A stretch of DNA of 64,000 bases, from contig CM029666.1 of NCBI GenBank assembly GCA_017311315.1, positions 34,172,749 through 34,236,748 of the forward strand. The letters run 5' to 3'. Position 1 is the stretch's first letter. Each line of letters starts with the position of its first letter. A program made the position numbers and the translations under genes. A model generated the notes under the pieces. The model was given only the letters and a program-made list of their open reading frames with translations. It was not told where the DNA came from and did no database searches. Below are positions 1 to 10,653 of this stretch, piece after piece. The DNA comes from Dendrocalamus latiflorus (lineage: Eukaryota; Streptophyta; Magnoliopsida; Poales; Poaceae).

Positions 1-614
1 TTGCCTGCTATGTGCAGCCTCTCCTCCGGACTGGGTGGCTTAGGCGAAGGCAGAGATACTGGCATCTGAGGTTGAGGTTCCTCTTGTACATACTACTCTT
101 TGAACTTCCGAATGAGCCTAGGCATGCTGATCTTGTACAACTTGCAGAGATGTCGAATGGCCTTGTGTGCGGCTCCTTGTGCTGACTACTCCCCACAAGC
201 ACCCGTGCATTGAAGCTGTGGTGTAGGACTTGACTGCCAATCTTGGTAGTGATGTACAATCTGGTGATACTTCCAATACGTTGGCCCCTTGGCTTCTCAT
301 CCATGGTGAAATAGATCATTATCCTCTTTAATCCAAAACTTTGCAATAGAACTCAGAGAAGTCCCTACCATCCTCCAGTCTGGCTATAGGAAACTTGAGA
401 CATCTACAGGGTTGTAAGGGAGAGAAGTCAGATTAAGAATTTTAAAAAATGACTCTTTTAGAATGAGGAGAAGAGTAAGAATCCTTTAAGAAGCAGGGAG
501 TAGAATAATGAGATTACTAAATATCTAGTTTAGTTGGTTTCCTTTTAGAAAATAGATTTTGTATTTTTGCTAGGACAACCATGCTAACTAGGGCTTCATC
601 CTACAGTCGACATA
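1..614 (-). other. Ty3-gypsy internal leader remnant
   Basis: Read on the minus strand, this stretch lies directly downstream of a retroelement primer-binding site (615-626), so by position it is the leader and start of the internal region of a gypsy-type element. Short open frames exist on the minus strand, for example 8-346, but none shows a gag or pol motif I can name. It runs off the window, so the rest of the element is not visible. Confidence 0.45.
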
Positions 615-626
615 GCTTTGATACCA
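615..626 (-). other. retroelement primer-binding site
   Basis: The minus strand reads TGGTATCAAAGC, one base from the common plant PBS TGGTATCAGAGC, which pairs with the 3' end of initiator methionine tRNA. It sits four bases from an LTR end in CGACA at 631. This fixes the orientation of the neighbouring gypsy fragment as minus. Confidence 0.7.
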
Positions 627-630
627 CCTC

Positions 631-1067
631 TGTCGAGACCCGAATCTACTTATTCGGACTCTCCTGTGTATTATGTACTAGTCCAGGATCACGCTAGTGC
701 ACACAGTATAAACAAAGATGAAATATCGACCATATCATGATTTACTAAGAAAAGCCTCAAATGTTATTAATAATTATCATAGTTGCGACCTTATGGCCAA
801 GCTTACAAATAACAACCTGAATGGCCTAAGAAACTTGTAGTGAAAAACAAAAATAAGCATAGTAGCCACTCGACATGCCCATAGGAAATCGACTGGAGAG
901 TGAAGTCCTAATCTGCGAAGTCGTCGAAGTATCCTCCTTCAAATAGATCTAGTCCTTCTTCCTCAACTAAGCAAAGGTGGATATAGCCGTGAGTACACAG
1001 AGTACTCAACAAGTCGTTTGTAACAAAGAGTGCAATATAAAATGCAAGGCTTACCAAATGATGCAAG
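631..1067 (-). mobile_element. Ty3-gypsy LTR, 3' part, minus orientation
   Basis: On the minus strand this ends in GGGTCTCGACA followed by the PBS. The layout matches the ends of the long LTRs elsewhere in the window: a GTGCACTAG block, then GGGTCTAACA near 28346 or GGGTCCCGACA at 53814. Only the last ~440 bases of the LTR are present; beyond 1067 the sequence switches to a gag fragment of the same orientation, so the 5' part of this LTR was lost by rearrangement. The family is an inference from shared ends, not from an alignment. Confidence 0.65.
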
Positions 1068-1262
1068 TCAACACAATTTAATGTGCAAGATTCTTGAAGA
1101 ATATACTGGAACAAACCTTGTTTGCATTATTTGCTTCATATCTTTCCTTGTATGAGGACACTCCCTAGCACGGTTCAATTGATCCCACCAAATTAATGCA
1201 TATTTAGTGAACTCAATTGAAGCGACATGAACTTCTTTTCTCGGTGTAGTTGTGATTGTCAA
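1068..1262 (-). pseudogene. Ty3-gypsy gag fragment
   Basis: A 64-residue open stretch on the minus strand contains the retrotransposon gag core: IEFTKYALIWWDQL near the start and MKQIMQTRFVPVY after it. These match the conserved tryptophan-rich and 'RFVP' blocks of the plant Ty3-gypsy capsid domain (Retrotrans_gag family). Full gag is several hundred residues, so this is a small piece. It abuts an LTR end on its 3' side, which is not the normal order and points to deletion or rearrangement. Confidence 0.65.
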
Positions 1263-1665
1263 AAATCTGATTGACGTGTATCTCCCACTCTAAATGCACC
1301 TTCAGATCAGTTCTACCTATGATGTCGGCATGGTTATCTTGAGTCTACCAATACCATCGTCCTCCCATCCAACACCTTCTCCACAGTGCCGTACATGTCC
1401 AACACCTCAGCGATCATTGAAATCATGTCCTGGTTGCTACGGAAAGCCTCCACAGTCAGCATACACCTCATCCTCCAAGTCAACAAACACTATAGTAGTT
1501 GCCTTCGTTGTGCTATTCAGCACGTCCCCCAAGTATGGGTGCATGCTTCACCTAAGTGCCAGCCTCTTCGAGCAGTGCTAGTAGCCTGTCCTACAAACGA
1601 CAGATGGACAGGGTCAAGGCATTGGTGTCATCCGCCAGCCACCATATGTTCGCATTGAAGCAATC
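1263..1665. other. unassigned sequence between retroelement fragments
   Basis: Short frames are open on both strands (plus 1294-1581 and 1386-1658), but none has a recognisable domain or good start context. Probably retroelement-derived given its neighbours; I see nothing firmer. Confidence 0.3.
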
Positions 1666-2753
1666 TGTAACATCCTAAATTTCAGATATTCAAAATTATG
1701 GAATTTTTAAAATTTTTCATTGAATCTTATTGGCACTCAAATTTCTTCTACAATTTTATTTGAGTTTTTCGAACTTTGTGCTGCACAAATTAGTAATGGG
1801 GAATAACTCCCAAGAGAAAATGCTAAATAATAAAATCAGAAATCCAAACTGAGTTACAAAAATCTAAAATTTAAAAGCCAATTTTTGATCCTAAAAAATT
1901 GAAGTTCAAATAAAAATCTAGATTTCAAAATTTTGTTCAAGCCTTTCATTCTCTCTTTCTTCTCTTTCCCTTTTTCCTCTCTCTTGCATGTGGGCCCAAC
2001 CCCTTCTCTCTCCTTCCTCCATCCTTCTTTTCCTTCCTCCTGTTCTCCTTCTTCCCATGTGGCTATCCTGGCATCTGGTGCCTCCACACCCATGTGCCAT
2101 CACATCGCCCTACGCTGACCTGCTCCCATCGCCTCCGTCGCGTCCCCGCCTGGGCTCTTGTGCTGGCCATGCACCCTCCCCTATCTTCTTCCCCTCTCCC
2201 TCCTTCCTTCTCCCTCTTCTCTCCCATGCTTCTCTTCTCCTAGCACAACCTGACAGACCGTGCGACATCACCATACCCCGCCGTATGCTACAGTGGCCAC
2301 CGACAATCACAAAGGTTGGTCGTAACCGACCACACACAACCTGGTCATCTATGACCATAGTGGTCGCAACCGACCACACATACCACGCACGAACTGGTTG
2401 TAGCTGAACACACATAGACTGGTCATGTAAAACTACACACAGACTGGCTCTGACAACAACTACCAGCCTGTACCAAGCAGTTCACCAACTGACTGAAGCC
2501 CCGTGTCATCCACGACCACTCGTGGTGATGACTACTACAGTGACTGGCCACTTGCCTTCGACCTCATCATCTGCTGTAGTGACTAGCCACTCTCGCCTTT
2601 GACCGCACATGTCTGCTACAGTGACCGTCCGCTCTCGCCTTCGGCCGTACACGTCTGCTATAGTGACCAGTGCTTTGACCACGGCCTGTCTTCGACCGCA
2701 TCTCTGACCACAGCTTGTCTTCGACCGTATCTCTGACCACATAGGTCATCTAA
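1666..2753 (+). mobile_element. Ty3-gypsy LTR, 5' part, plus orientation
   Basis: It begins TGTAACATCCTAAATTT, the same start as the long LTR at 49875 (TGTAACATCCCAAACTG). A pyrimidine-rich block with CTTGCATGTGGGCCCAA at 1984-2000 also recurs in the 49.9-kb LTR near 50315. After about 2290 the sequence turns into GGTCG/CGACC-rich repeats, so the 3' end of the LTR is missing or replaced. No partner LTR or target duplication was found. Confidence 0.6.
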
Positions 2754-3540
2754 GGATGTGTTTGGTTGGAGGGATGGAGTGGGATGGGATGGTTCCTTTG
2801 ACCAAGCCTATCTGTGTGTTTGGTTGGAGGGATGAGGTGGGATGGAATGGTCCAAAGTGGGATGAGCCTGTGCAAATTTAGAGAATATTCTTCTTAGATG
2901 CTGGACCATGTGGTTCCACTTTTTTTGTAGAACTATCTCATCCCATCCCCATCCCATCCCATCTCACCTCATCCCTTCAACCAAACACATCCTAAGCATC
3001 AACCGTCGACTATAGCTACGACCATTATACTGTGGACCATGGTGCTATGACCACGACCACGGTCGCCACAACTACGACCTCATACAGGCGCCACGACCAC
3101 AACGCTAGCGACTTCGGCGCTGATCGTTACGACAACACACAACATGGTCGTAACTGACCACTCATACAAATGCTATGACGCTGGTCGTTACGACTACATA
3201 CACAGCGTGGTCATAACTGACCACTCACACAAGCGCCACAACGCTCGTTACGACCACACACAACGTGGTCGTAACTGACCACTCACAAGCACCATGATGC
3301 TGGTCGTTACGACCACACACAACGTAGTCGTAACTGACCACTCACGAGCACCACAATCACGGCCACTCCAACCACGGTCACTTCAACCACGGCCACTCCG
3401 ACCACAGTCACTTCGACCACAGCCACTCCACCTTCGATCACGGTCACTCCGACCACAGCCACTCCAAACATGGTCACTTCGACCATGGCCACTCCAGCCA
3501 CAATCACTTCGGCTACGGTGACTCCGACCATGGTGGTCGT
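2300..3540. repeat. GGTCG/CGACC palindromic tandem-repeat field
   Basis: The stretch is built from short inverted pairs such as GGTCGTAAC...GACCAC. Between 3117 and 3357 there are four tandem units of about 56-63 bp, each with GTTACGACnACACACA followed by GTCGTAACTGACCACTCA. From 3358 to 3540 this becomes about five ~30-bp units alternating CGGCCACTCC and GGTCACTTC with AACCAC or GACCAC. A MITE at 2754-2992 splits the field. Frames that stay open through it are low-complexity by-products. Confidence 0.7.
2754..2992. mobile_element. Tourist-like MITE (PIF/Harbinger type)
   Basis: The ends are GGATGTGTTTGGTTG and its inverted copy CAACCAAACACATCC, flanked on both sides by TAA (2751-2753 and 2993-2995), the 3-bp target duplication typical of Tourist/PIF-Harbinger elements. 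It is 239 bp and non-coding. The TIR motif recurs internally near 2816 (GTGTTTGGTTGGAGGGATG), so one end has been duplicated inside the element. Confidence 0.8.
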
Positions 3541-3575
3541 CCAAACAGCGCCTGCGGTACTGACAAGCATCAAAA

Positions 3576-4030
3576 TTAATTCCAACACTTGGCCTGCAAC
3601 GGCGCGAGCGTGCCCGGTGGCAACTTGGGCACGGTGAGGGTGAGCAGGCTGCCCTCGAACCTGCCGGTGATCCCGTTGAGGTCGGACGTGGGCGGCAACT
3701 AAACACCTTATGGAGCCAGGCGCTCCCCGCGCCGCCGTCTACCGGGCGCTGGCCGCGGATGGTCAGCCGGCCGGCGGGGTCCACGTGCACCCGGAAATCT
3801 TCCTTCTTGAACCCTTGATAAAAAAAAATCAGCCAAGAAATTGAATGCGAATTAACATCATCATTTCATCTTTCATCAGGTCTGCCAATCTGCATGTCAC
3901 CGAGGCGGAGGAGGTAGTTGGCGCCACCGTTGAGCCACTCGTACATGGGGTCGAAATCGATGCCGTCGCGGGGCTGCTCCGCCGCAGCCGCCGCCGTGGC
4001 TTCCGCTGATGATCCTTTCCCACTCGCCAT
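3576..4030 (-). pseudogene. Hsp20/alpha-crystallin-like gene with one frameshift
   Basis: Two exons on the minus strand: 4030-3901 from an ATG, and 3813-3576, with an 87-bp GT/AG intron. Exon 1 reads into a typical entry to a small heat-shock domain (DPMYEWLNGGANYLLRL). Exon 2 continues GFKKEDFRVHVDPAGRLTIRG, a clear alpha-crystallin strand block, then HKVF. At about 3700 one base is missing compared with the expected frame. The next frame restores LPPTSDLNGITGRFEGSLL and LTLTVPKLPPGTLAP before a TAA at 3578-3576. About 122 residues in all, resembling the short plant RTM2/Hsp20-like proteins more than classical small HSPs. It could be a recent pseudogene or carry a sequencing error. Confidence 0.75.
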
Positions 4031-4791
4031 GGCGCCTAGCTAGAAGCGTGCGCACTACGCGTAAGGTGTAACTTGGCTTCCCAATCAAACGTATGTTAGC
4101 TTTGACGTACGTGTGGTTCTAGCTAGCCGGTGGCGGCCTCGTATTTGCACACGCATGCGCTCCGTGCTTGTGTCGCGTGGTTAGGTTAAATTATTCCAAG
4201 CTTTTCTCGAGGGTCGTATGGAATTTTGTCCTTGAGGTTTGGGTAAAGGCTAGCAAGGGATCGATCTCCATCTCCTACGTGTCTCCGGTTCCGGTACCTT
4301 TCGGCCTGACGCACGGCACCGAGTTACCTACCACCGGCCCGTTCTTCGTCTGCATCTCACGAAAGCAAGCTATGTACCCAATGAAATGTGTAATGCTCTA
4401 GGGCTTGCCAGACGTTTTGAACGAGCTAGATTGCCGGCCGGTTGATAGGATGTTATCATGATTCGTGGATCTGATTGATTGCTTTTGTTGAGTAAATTTC
4501 TTGTTCGGTCTCAAACCACACTCGTTAAAAACTCCGCCGAGAAACCATGTGGGAAAAAACGACCGGAGAAAAAGGGCAAACGTCATACGTGTCATTGTTT
4601 TGCACTTAGCTTGCTGCCTAATAAAAACCATTCGATTAAGAAAATTATTACTATTATTGTGTAAAAGCTATGAATATCCATAAAAAGGCGACAACAAATA
4701 ATTCAATGTACTGTAGAGTATATACATATGTGGAATATCAACCATGACCCCAAGGCCAATCCGATGAATGCGGCCTCCCTGTTCCACCACT
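4031..4791. other. no gene recognised
   Basis: This is the 5' flank of the Hsp20-like pseudogene plus unassigned sequence. Short plus-strand frames (4168-4401, 4479-4664) show no known motif. The tail from about 4620 is AT-rich. Confidence 0.4.
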
Positions 4792-5015
4792 AGGGTCCCG
4801 TTTGGCACGGCTCCACTTCACAAGTGGAGCTGTTTTTTTTTTACTTCACAAGTGGAGCTGGGTGAAGCTACTTTTTTCAGCTCCACCCAAGGAGCTACTT
4901 TTGTCTCAGCAGGTTTTAAGGGACTCCTTGGGTGGAGCTATTTTGTTGTACCCCGTTTGGTACAAAACAGCTCCAAACAGCTCCAGAAGTCGGTGGTAGA
5001 GCTGTGCCAAACGGG
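4792..5015. mobile_element. foldback MITE with CCCGTTTGGCAC ends
   Basis: The left end GGGTCCCGTTTGGCACGGCTC is mirrored by GAGCTGTGCCAAACGGGTC at 4999-5017. Internal copies of GTGGAGCTG and CAGCTCCA make further hairpins. It is non-coding. I could not find a clear target duplication, so the superfamily (hAT-like or other) stays open and the outer limits may be off by a few bases. Confidence 0.6.
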
Positions 5016-5017
5016 TC

Positions 5018-6210
5018 AGATGTTTCCATCAGTGTTTCCGTTCATTGGGCTCCTGAGATTTCCTAAGGTGGGACCGACACCTTCTTCCTAAAAAATCGGT
5101 TCTTCTGTTCCACACCTCCCTCAATCCTTTCTTCCCCGCGAAGTACTAGCGCCGTACGTTCCCATCGGATGGTCCGGAGCAACAATTCCAAATAACACGA
5201 ACTACATATTTATTGAACTTGTGCAACAAAAAAGAATTTAATCCAAAAAAACACATTCTTTCAACAAAATTTACTAAAAAAACTATCAGATATTGATCTT
5301 ATATGAAGGTGCTCTTGAAAAACTGCACAAAATTTCAAAATAAAACAAAATTTTGGTCTCATAGCTAGTGCAACAATTTAGACATATGTATACAACAATT
5401 GAGAACAATAATTACAACATAATTCAAATGAACTTGTAAATATACTTCAAGGTGAGGGGCACCGTTTTATGGGGTGCTAGCTTCGTACGCTCTGATCAAA
5501 ATATTTTACAGCAACACTTACAACATTATCATGCAACATGTACAACAAAAAAGTCTAAAACATGTGCAACATTATCATACAATGCTTGCAACATTTTTGT
5601 AAGAAAGATGCAACAACCAAAAAAATCTACAACAAATTGACAAGGGGCTGTAACAATCATGCAACATTAGATAAAGGGCTATAATAAAATCAAAAAATGC
5701 ATACAACAATCTTATCGGAGTTGATCTCAGGAAAGGAGACGGATGTCCACACCACCACCTCGTTGACCGAGGCAACAAGAGAAAGAGAGAGACTACCATG
5801 TCACTTCCATCCAACGGTGAGCTCGCTGAAGACAGATCTGACAAGGATGCCAAGATCTAGACAAATCCTCGCAGGCCCTCTCGGCCAGCGCCACCCTAGC
5901 CCACGCAGCTCATCACCTAGCCTGTCGCCGTCGCCTCCCTAGTCCGACGTGAAGCGGTGGGAGCCCACAGCAGCTACTAATTTCACCAAAGAGAGAGTGA
6001 TGAGAAGCTTTTGCCACAAGGGAGAGAGAGAGAACCAGATTGACGAGAACTGAACATTTTGGAGCTAGCATATGGGATAAGCTTTGTGCCTGGTGTGCGT
6101 GGGCCATGGAGCTCGTGGGCCATGGGCTTTAGAGCCAGCATCCGATACTATTGGACGTCTGGTTTGTATCAATTCCCTTCTCCCTTTCCATTACAACCAA
6201 GGCCCAAGGG
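5018..6210. other. AT-rich intergenic stretch, no gene recognised
   Basis: From 5215 to 5710 the plus strand carries many copies of a CAACA/GCAACATT motif in AT-rich sequence, which looks like decayed transposon DNA. From 5710 to 6210 composition is mixed, with no motif or splice pattern that I recognise. Confidence 0.4.
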
Positions 6211-6220
6211 GGAGAGAGTG

Positions 6221-6360
6221 GAATTTTTTGTATGGATAATCCGTTTTTTATTCGAAAATACATAAATATACCCGCGACAAAATTTTTTACAAAAATAGTC
6301 TCCAATCGGCCCCCCCATTGGGCGACTTCTGCCTTTCGCCCAACCGGGAGGCGACACAAT
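6221..6360 (+). repeat. left terminal inverted repeat of the MULE
   Basis: About 140 bp, matching the reverse complement of 11229-11366 with only a few differences. Starts GAATTTTTTGTATGG and ends GGGAGGCGACACAAT. Contains a GGGCGAC/GTCGCCC motif close to the inner edge. Confidence 0.9.
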
Positions 6361-6480
6361 ATCTGTCGCTGGTTCTTCGAGCGACTGCAAGTAGTCGCTT
6401 TCCCATTGGGCGACTGCATGGCAGTCGCCCAATGGAAGGGCGACTTATAACGCAGTCGCCCAATGGAAGGGCGACTTTAC
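6361..6480. repeat. left subterminal GCGACTG/CAGTCGC array
   Basis: Six or more copies of GCGACT or its complement lie just inside the left TIR, including two direct copies of CAGTCGCCCAATGGAAGGGCGACT's core elements near 6423-6474. The right end has a matching array. Their placement suggests transposase binding sites; this role is inferred. Confidence 0.65.
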
Positions 6481-6924
6481 TCAGTCCCTGTGATTTTGTA
6501 GAGTTTTGTCAATTTTGTAGTTTAAAACTGGAAAAAAATATGGTGTAGTTGTAATAAAAGGTTATGTTTATTGTATGTTGTACGTGCATTAAAAATTGTG
6601 AGAAATTTTTTTTAAGAACAATTGACTGTAGAACGTTTGATATATACATTGGTAAGTGATATTTTTATGTTACTAAGAATTAGTGTACGAAGAAAACTGG
6701 TATGTTAATATTGTTACATGATTTGCTATCTGAATCATTGAATGCGAACACATGAGATAATAGCCTTATGTGAATTGAAATAAACTTCATAATACAGTTG
6801 GGAGTAACATGCCGCTTACAGTTTTATTACATGCATAACATATAGCATGATATGCGACTAACCCACCCAACTGCTCGTACCACCTACTGTGTGGACCGGG
6901 GCCACTTTCATCGCCACATTTTGT

Positions 6925-7194
6925 CTACTGGGTGTAGCGTGGTTGTTTCCCCTTTTTGTCACGCCTTGAAGATGGCTCCGCTGCATCCTTCTTCCTGTCA
7001 CTCTTGGACTTGAGGGCTGCCTCACGAGCTTGAAGCTCTTCCTCCTGACGCTTGATGGCTGCTTCACGCAGACTTAGCTGCTCCCGCCTCCTTTGCAGCT
7101 CATCCTCCTTGCCCTTCAGACGGATTTGGTCCACCCTCACGCGGCGCTCTTGCTCAAGCCGCATCTGTCGTTCCACCTCGCGAGCCTGAGTCAT
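6925..7194 (-). CDS. MULE-borne basic coiled-coil protein, 89 aa
   Basis: A minus-strand frame from an ATG at 7194 to a TAG at 6925. The product is almost entirely charged heptad-like helix (EVERQMRLEQERRVRV..., REEQLSLREAAIKRQEEEL type), ending in a lysine-rich tail KKGKQPRYTQ. This predicts a coiled coil, probably an exon of a larger protein rather than a complete one. It lies inside the MULE, on the transposase strand, downstream of the transposase stop. I do not recognise a family. It could be a captured host exon or an accessory MULE protein. Confidence 0.45.
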   Translation of the reverse strand: MTQAREVERQMRLEQERRVRVDQIRLKGKEDELQRRREQLSLREAAIKRQEEELQAREAALKSKSDRKKDAAEPSSRRDKKGKQPRYTQ

Positions 7195-7263
7195 CTTGAC
7201 AAAGTATTATTACAATTTTTATTGCTTATGGACCCTCGAAGTTTACCGTCCTTTTTTTTGCAG

Positions 7264-7590
7264 ATGGCAAAATGCGACTTCTCTCGCTGGATCGACCCTC
7301 CTCATGAACGGTATGTTGATCGTTATGTGGATACATTATGGGCGCGAATATGGGACTTGGAGTACCGGCTGGAGAGTCTCACTGAGGAGAACAACGACCT
7401 CCGCGAACAGATGCAACGTGAGAGGGGCAACGAGGAGGTCGTGAATATAGGAAGCTCTTATGATCCCACATGTTGCTACGCGAACCCGAGCTGCATATGT
7501 GCATGCCACTACCATGACGGCCAGCCACGTCCGAGGCGGCCCCCTCAGCAATTCTCCATGTGGGTGCCACGAGGCTCGTTTGGCATGTAG
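7264..7590 (+). CDS. GRF-type zinc-finger protein tail, truncated
   Basis: A frame follows a strong 3' splice site (TTTTTTTTGCAG ending at 7263), begins MAKCDFSRWIDPPHERYVD and ends at TAG 7588-7590, about 108 residues. 'C.F.RW.DPP' followed by a coiled coil (DLEYRLESLTEENNDLREQM) is how many plant zf-GRF proteins of transposon regions continue after their zinc finger. The upstream exon with the first zinc ligands is absent: the opposite strand there encodes the coiled-coil frame. The C-terminal part is Cys/His-rich (CCYANPSCICACHYH). It is therefore a truncated or captured 3' exon. Family assignment is moderate. Confidence 0.45.
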   Translation: MAKCDFSRWIDPPHERYVDRYVDTLWARIWDLEYRLESLTEENNDLREQMQRERGNEEVVNIGSSYDPTCCYANPSCICACHYHDGQPRPRRPPQQFSMWVPRGSFGM

Positions 7591-7947
7591 GTAACGAGGG
7601 TTATGGTTGTGTCGTATTTTAGTTCATGTATTTGTTCATGTGTTGATGCTGTGGCGGTAGGACTGTTGTGTTGAATTAAAATGTTGGGTGTACTACTTTT
7701 CATAAATTCTGTATGTGTAATGTATGTGTTGTTTCGTGTTATAAGTGCGTGACGCCTTCATTTTCTGTGACCTTCGTTGAAACTTCTGGTGTTAAGCATG
7801 TGATGGATTAGTTGTTATCTTCGTGGAGTTGTTATCACAAGCAATACTGAGCACAGATGTCCACGAAATAAGTGCATTACAGAAAAGGGATGTAACATAC
7901 AAGGTTAACAAATGGTACATGAAATTTAGCATACATTACAACACCAA

Positions 7948-10653
7948 CTACTGATCAGGACATGCATTGCATCGTCTAGCTGTGTGCCCCTCCTGACCGC
8001 ATCGCCCATAACGTGCACCAGATGTTCCAGCTTGTGATTCGTCCATGTCATTTCTAATACGTCGGCTCTGTCGCCGACCCTTCCCACCCTTCAGCATGTT
8101 AATATCCGGAACCCAGGTCCTTGCTGAAATGTCCAAAGTGGTGAAGTTTCCCACCGCCCTGAACCCCCGGAGCTCCCCACACCAAGCTTGCAGTATTCTC
8201 TCCTTGAAAAAGTACTCGGACATGAAGTTGGAAGGATCCATGCCCACGGTTCCGCATGCAGCGAGGACATGAGAGCATGGCCTGTGTAACAACTTAAGCT
8301 TGTTGCATGTGCAGCTAGGTTCGTTTGCATGATCTCCAAGGCATACCTCGTGAGTAATAAGTGAACGAGAAGTCCCAAATCCGGCTCTGTCACGGAATAT
8401 CACCTCGAAACGATGCTCCCTGTTGCCCATGCAATGCACTGTGTGCAATTGACCCTTCTGTGCCTTCGTCTCCATGTACGCAGTAATTTTTGACGAATAC
8501 AGGGCTCCGGGATTGGCCGCATGAAGTGCGGCACTCGCGTGCCTCTCCCTGAAGTAGCGGATTGTGCTGTGAAGAACACCTTCCACGATGGCGACAAGGG
8601 GCTGAGAACGGAGACCCCTGAGAACCCAATTGTATACCTCGGCAAGGTTAGTTGTCATTATTCCGTATCTTGCGCCATCCGTGTCGTGCAACAGCGACCA
8701 CTTCTCCAATGGTTCCCTCTCGATCCACTGCGAGAAGCACTTGATGTTTCGCGTGCTCCTCCTTCTTGGACTTCTTGGGTTAGACTCATCGATTGCTGGC
8801 AAGCATTGCGGTTGTGCCGCCCCAGGAGTGACCGGCCCCTTGCTCCTCTCGTCGACGTTCTTCCTGGTGTGCTCATCCAGCAACCCCCATAAAGCATCAA
8901 ATTTTCTCTGCTGGTTCTGCCTAGCAAGCCTCTTGAATAGCTTCATCAAAGATTGTTTCGGGAATTTCTTAAAAAAGTTTGCCCCTAAGTGACGACTGCA
9001 CCACCGGTTCCTCATGTCCAGCCAAGGAACGCTCTCCTCAGGGTCTTCTTGAAGTTTTCGTATCGCCTTTATAATACCGGCGTGGCGATCATGGATTACG
9101 CACACACTAGGACGGGTGCCTACAACTCCAGCCTTCACATGTCTTAGAAACCACAGCCAGCTCTCATAATTCTCACTCTCCACAAATGCAATAGCCAGCG
9201 GCAATATTTGATTGTTACCGTCAACGCCTATGGCCGTCAGGAGCTGCCCTTTGTATTTACCTGTCAAGAAGGTCCCATCTACTGAGATCACTGGCAGCAT
9301 GTGCTTGAATGCTTCAATGCTAGCACCAAATGCAAACAATGCTCTCTGCAACACTGCAAATTCCGGTGGACTTACGGACGGCTTCTCGTGCACGGCGATG
9401 TACGTGCCCGGGTTCCTTTGTTGCAACACCTTAAGCATACAAGGAAGGTTGTCGTACGCCGCCTCGAAAGTGCCAAAACGTTTTTCCAACGCCTTTTGCT
9501 TGGCACGCCACGCCTTCACGTAGCTAATCTTATACTTGAATTTATTCTCAATAGCTAGTACAATATGTGTTGCCGCAACATCTTTCTTCTCCACTATCTC
9601 CCCATACATCAAATTGGCTATAAATTCGGACGTCAGGTTACGATGCCTCGCCAAGACAGTGTTCAGAATGCAGGAGTGCGGCTCCACCTTGGACACAATC
9701 CAGTGAGTGTCATACTTGGGTCTACGTGCGTGCACCCTCCAAGGACAACCAGCCTGCTCGCACTTAACAGTGTACTGCTCCTGGCTTGATTTGACGACGC
9801 GAAATGTCCGTTGCATTGAAAGGGTCCAAAGCTTGATGGCATCCTGCAGCGCTTCCTTGTCAGCAAACATAGCATGCACCCGAACCTCTGTCTCATGATA
9901 CTCCCATGGTGATTCATGCTCATTATGTGCGGAAACACCCTCCGCATTAAACCGGTTCCATTCCTGGGGGATAGGAACTTCTTCATCATCGGAACTGTCC
10001 TCCTCCTCGTGCTCTACAGCTTGCTCTTCATCCCATGCCCTCTGGTCATCAGATTCCATCTGCTGCACGATATACTCATTATACTCTCCTTCATCAGCTT
10101 GCCTAGTTCCCTCTCTGGAGCTTGACGGTTGTAACTCTCCTCCATATACCGCAACGGCTTGCCCAGTTCCCCCTCTATAGCTTGACGGCTGTAACTCTCC
10201 TCCATGTACCGCATTGCCTTCATCACGAGCAACTTCATCAGCTTCGCCATCGTGCTGCCCGCCCGAGCTGCTAGCACCTCCCGAAGCATAGGCGGACGCA
10301 CGAGCTTGTGCAGCTGCTTGTAGTGAGCACGGTTGCACAAGCAGGACACACTCGTATCCACGGCGCCGGCACCCTTGCACAAAGCCCTTCCACGAAGCAG
10401 AGCGCACCAATGTCTTCAACTCCCATCTGATGTCAGTGGGAGACCGGCTCCAAAGCCCTTGCACAACGACGCTGCACACCTCGGGGTCCAATGAAAATCT
10501 CTAGGTCAGCCAATGCTGCACATCTGTCATTCGAGCATTCTCGTCATCCGGAAGTACGAGAGTGACTTGCGGAAAATCGCTCAAATCCACACCATTCGGA
10601 CCTTCACGAATCATTCCAGCACCATAATACACTCTCAATGTAGTACTGGCCAT
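7948..10653 (-). pseudogene. MuDR-type transposase with one in-frame stop
   Basis: The minus strand is open for 847 codons up to 10491, and the same frame continues upstream to an ATG at 10653, broken only by a TAG at 10503-10501 (codon 51). Counting from 10491: a MuDR N-terminal DNA-binding region near residues 205-275; the MULE transposase core with SVDGTFL (first Asp, ~404), CVIHDRHAG (second Asp, ~468) and NLAEVYN (Glu, ~617); a SWIM zinc finger (CTCN...RPCSH, ~730); and a C-terminal zinc knuckle (CGQEGHTARRC) whose first Cys is replaced by Tyr. Near residue 95 an acidic stretch holds a tandem duplication of GGELQPSS. No intron is needed. The nonsense codon looks like CAG to TAG. Confidence 0.9.

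Noticed and set aside
1294..1658. Two overlapping plus-strand frames of ~90 aa
   Set aside because: No domain and poor start context between retroelement pieces.
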